Shown: in pieces, positions 5,252 through 6,876 of the stretch
How the letters are laid out: the number at the start of each line of letters is the position of its first letter
Numbering within the stretch: the first letter of the stretch is position 1
From: an uncultured Chloroflexaceae bacterium
GTDB taxonomy: Bacteria; Chloroflexota; Chloroflexia; Chloroflexales; Chloroflexaceae
Assembly (NCBI GenBank): GCA_937141995.1
Contig: CAKZQX010000577.1
Span: forward strand, 1 to 6,876
Direction: 5' to 3'
DNA length: 6,876 nucleotides
Position numbers and translations under genes: made by a program
The notes under the pieces: model-generated
Seen by the model: only the letters and a program-made list of their open reading frames with translations
Database searches by the model: none
What the model was told of the DNA's origin: nothing

Positions 5252-5299
5252 GGCGTTTCATCGTCATTAGTGTTAATGCATCAGGTGTGCAATCACCAA

Positions 5300-6876
5300 C
5301 TACGCCACCGCGAGGCGATCGTTCAGCTCCTCAAGCACCTTCTGCGCCGCAACCGGGATAACCGTTCCCGGCCCGAAGATTGCGGCGGCGCCATGGGTCT
5401 TGAGGAACTCGTAGTCTTGCGCCGGGATCACGCCGCCAATTACGACCATGATATCGTCGCGGCCCTGCTTGCGCAACTCCTCAACCACCTGCGGCAGCAG
5501 CGTCTTATGCCCGGCGGCCAGCGAGCTCATGCCGATGACATGAACGTCGTTCTCAACCGCCTGGCGCGCAGCCTCTTCCGGTGTCTGGAAGAGCGGCCCG
5601 ATATCCACATCGAAGCCCATGTCGGCGAATGCGGTGGCGATGACCTTGGCCCCCCGGTCGTGCCCATCCTGGCCCATCTTGGCCACCAGGATACGCGGGC
5701 GGCGGCCTTCGCGCTGCTCAAACTCGTCCGCCATCTGGCGCACCCGGTTGAACTCCTCTTCCTCGCCAAACTCGCTGCTGTAGACGCCCGAGATCGAGCG
5801 GATAATCGCCTTGTGCCGTCCGAAAACCTTCTCCATCGCGTCGGAGATCTCACCCAGGCTGGCGCGCGCCCGCGCCGCCTCGACTGCCCGCTCCAGCAGG
5901 TTGCCCTCGCCGGCCTCGGCCGCTTTGGTGATCGCATTCAGCGCCGACTGCACCCGGGTCTCGTCCCGCTCGCTACGCAGTCGCTCCAGCCGGGTCACCT
6001 GCGACTCACGCACGGCGGTGTTATCCACCTCCAGGATCTCGATCGGCTCTTCTTTCGTCAGGCGATACTTGTTCACGCCGACCAGCGTCTCCTTGCCGGA
6101 GTCGATATGGGCCTGGCGGCGGGCGGCAGCCTCCTCGATGCGCATCTTGGGCAGGCCGGTCTCGATGGCCTTCGCCATACCACCGAGCGACTCAACCTCC
6201 TGGATATTTTCCCAGGCGCGGCGGACCAGTTCTTTGGTCAGCACCTCGACATAGTAGGAGCCACCCCAGGGATCAACTACATTGCGAATGCCGGTCTCAT
6301 CCTGCAGGTAGAGCTGCGTGTTCCGCGCAATCCGGGCCGAGAAGTCGGTCGGCAGGGCAATCGCCTCGTCCAGCGCGTTGGTGTGCAGCGACTGCGTGTG
6401 ACCCAGCGCGGCGGCCATCGCCTCAATGCAGGTGCGGGCGACATTGTTGTAGGGATCTTGCTCTTGCAGACTCCAGCCGGAGGTCTGCGAGTGCGTGCGC
6501 AGTGCCATGGACTTGTCGTTTTTGGGGCCAAACTCCTTGATGATCTTGGCCCAGAGCAGCCGACCGGCGCGCATCTTCGCCACTTCCATGAAGTAGTTCA
6601 TGCCGATGGCCCAGAAGAAAGAGATACGCGGCGCAAACTGATCTACACCCATCCCGGCGTTGATGCCGGTGCGCACATACTCCAGCCCGTCGGCCAGGGT
6701 GTAGCCCAGTTCCAGATCGGCCGTTGCGCCCGCCTCCTGCATATGGTAGCCGGAGATGCTGATGCTGTTGAAGCGCGGCATATTCTGCGCAGTGTAGGCG
6801 AAGATATCGCCGATGATTCGGATGGACGGTTCGGGTGGATAGATGTAGGTGTTGCGCACCATGTACTCTTTGAGGA
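5300..6876 (-). CDS. mutB: Methylmalonyl-CoA mutase, large subunit (5' end outside window)
   Basis: This adenosylcobalamin-dependent enzyme interconverts (R)-methylmalonyl-CoA and succinyl-CoA in propionyl-CoA metabolism and, in some Chloroflexota, the 3-hydroxypropionate cycle. About 525 C-terminal residues are present. The family runs to roughly 700 or more, so about 200 N-terminal residues lie beyond the window; the frame is open through LKEY at the edge, and the ATG at 6862 is internal. Numbering from that methionine, [12 protein letters not shown] (5-16) and [13 protein letters not shown] (35-47) line the barrel active site (Y39 and H40 match P. shermanii Y243 and H244). A linker follows, then the B12-binding domain (about 388-517) with DGHDRG (399-404), where H401 is the lower cobalt ligand, plus GMSSLAAGH (444-452) and GGVIPAQDY (476-484). 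The catalytic and B12 domains are on one chain. It is the first gene seen of the minus-strand operon ending with meaB. Confidence 0.95.
   Translation of the reverse strand, partial: LKEYMVRNTYIYPPEPSIRIIGDIFAYTAQNMPRFNSISISGYHMQEAGATADLELGYTLADGLEYVRTGINAGMGVDQFAPRISFFWAIGMNYFMEVAKMRAGRLLWAKIIKEFGPKNDKSMALRTHSQTSGWSLQEQDPYNNVARTCIEAMAAALGHTQSLHTNALDEAIALPTDFSARIARNTQLYLQDETGIRNVVDPWGGSYYVEVLTKELVRRAWENIQEVESLGGMAKAIETGLPKMRIEEAAARRQAHIDSGKETLVGVNKYRLTKEEPIEILEVDNTAVRESQVTRLERLRSERDETRVQSALNAITKAAEAGEGNLLERAVEAARARASLGEISDAMEKVFGRHKAIIRSISGVYSSEFGEEEEFNRVRQMADEFEQREGRRPRILVAKMGQDGHDRGAKVIATAFADMGFDVDIGPLFQTPEEAARQAVENDVHVIGMSSLAAGHKTLLPQVVEELRKQGRDDIMVVIGGVIPAQDYEFLKTHGAAAIFGPGTVIPVAAQKVLEELNDRLAVA

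Noticed and set aside
5266..5292. Minus-strand promoter (TTGCAC, 15 bases, ACTAAT) before the RusA-like gene
   Set aside because: The spacing is too short and both boxes are only partial matches. It is not strong enough to claim separate transcription of the cassette.
5811..6254. Plus-strand frame opposite the mutase gene
   Set aside because: It is a shadow of the mutase reading frame in high-GC DNA, with low-complexity Ser/Arg content.

Overview
The window looks like chromosomal DNA from a moderately GC-rich bacterium. A filamentous anoxygenic phototroph of the Chloroflexota (Roseiflexus/Chloroflexus type) is the best guess. This rests on a DUF4058 protein starting MPSPFPGMDPYLE, a B12-dependent methylmalonyl-CoA mutase with its MeaB chaperone, and dispersed palindromic elements plus short tandem repeats at gene ends. 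The taxonomic call is an inference from gene content and style; no marker gene is present.

Layout, left to right. Positions 1-222 hold one partial and one complete copy of a small palindromic, MITE-like element. A consensus-like promoter (248-275) then leads to a DUF4058 gene (316-1152, +), followed by a small DUF3592 membrane protein gene (1223-1720, +). About 280 bases without a convincing gene lead to msrA (2005-2556, +), a methionine sulfoxide reductase. Between msrA and the convergent meaB lies a 430-base repeat island. It has a 15-mer/7-mer array reading AGAACC on the + strand, a second complete copy of the MITE-like element (2691-2862), and a heptamer array reading GTTCT on the + strand. 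The two arrays are inverted relative to each other and reach into the last codons of both flanking genes.

The right half is a minus-strand operon, read from high to low coordinates: methylmalonyl-CoA mutase large subunit (5300 to beyond the window end, N-terminus missing), a RusA-like Holliday-junction endonuclease (4757-5194), a protein with a Mrr-type PD-(D/E)XK-like nuclease domain (4164-4760), and meaB (2989-4140). The mutase and MeaB work together: MeaB is the GTPase that gates cofactor loading and protects the mutase, which interconverts methylmalonyl-CoA and succinyl-CoA. The two nuclease-like genes overlap by four bases (ATGA) and lie in a visibly AT-richer stretch. They have no obvious link to B12 or propionyl-CoA metabolism. 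They look like an acquired two-gene cassette carried inside a metabolic operon, and they are the best candidate here for an undescribed defence or DNA-processing module. A perfect 13-bp hairpin marks the mutase/cassette junction.
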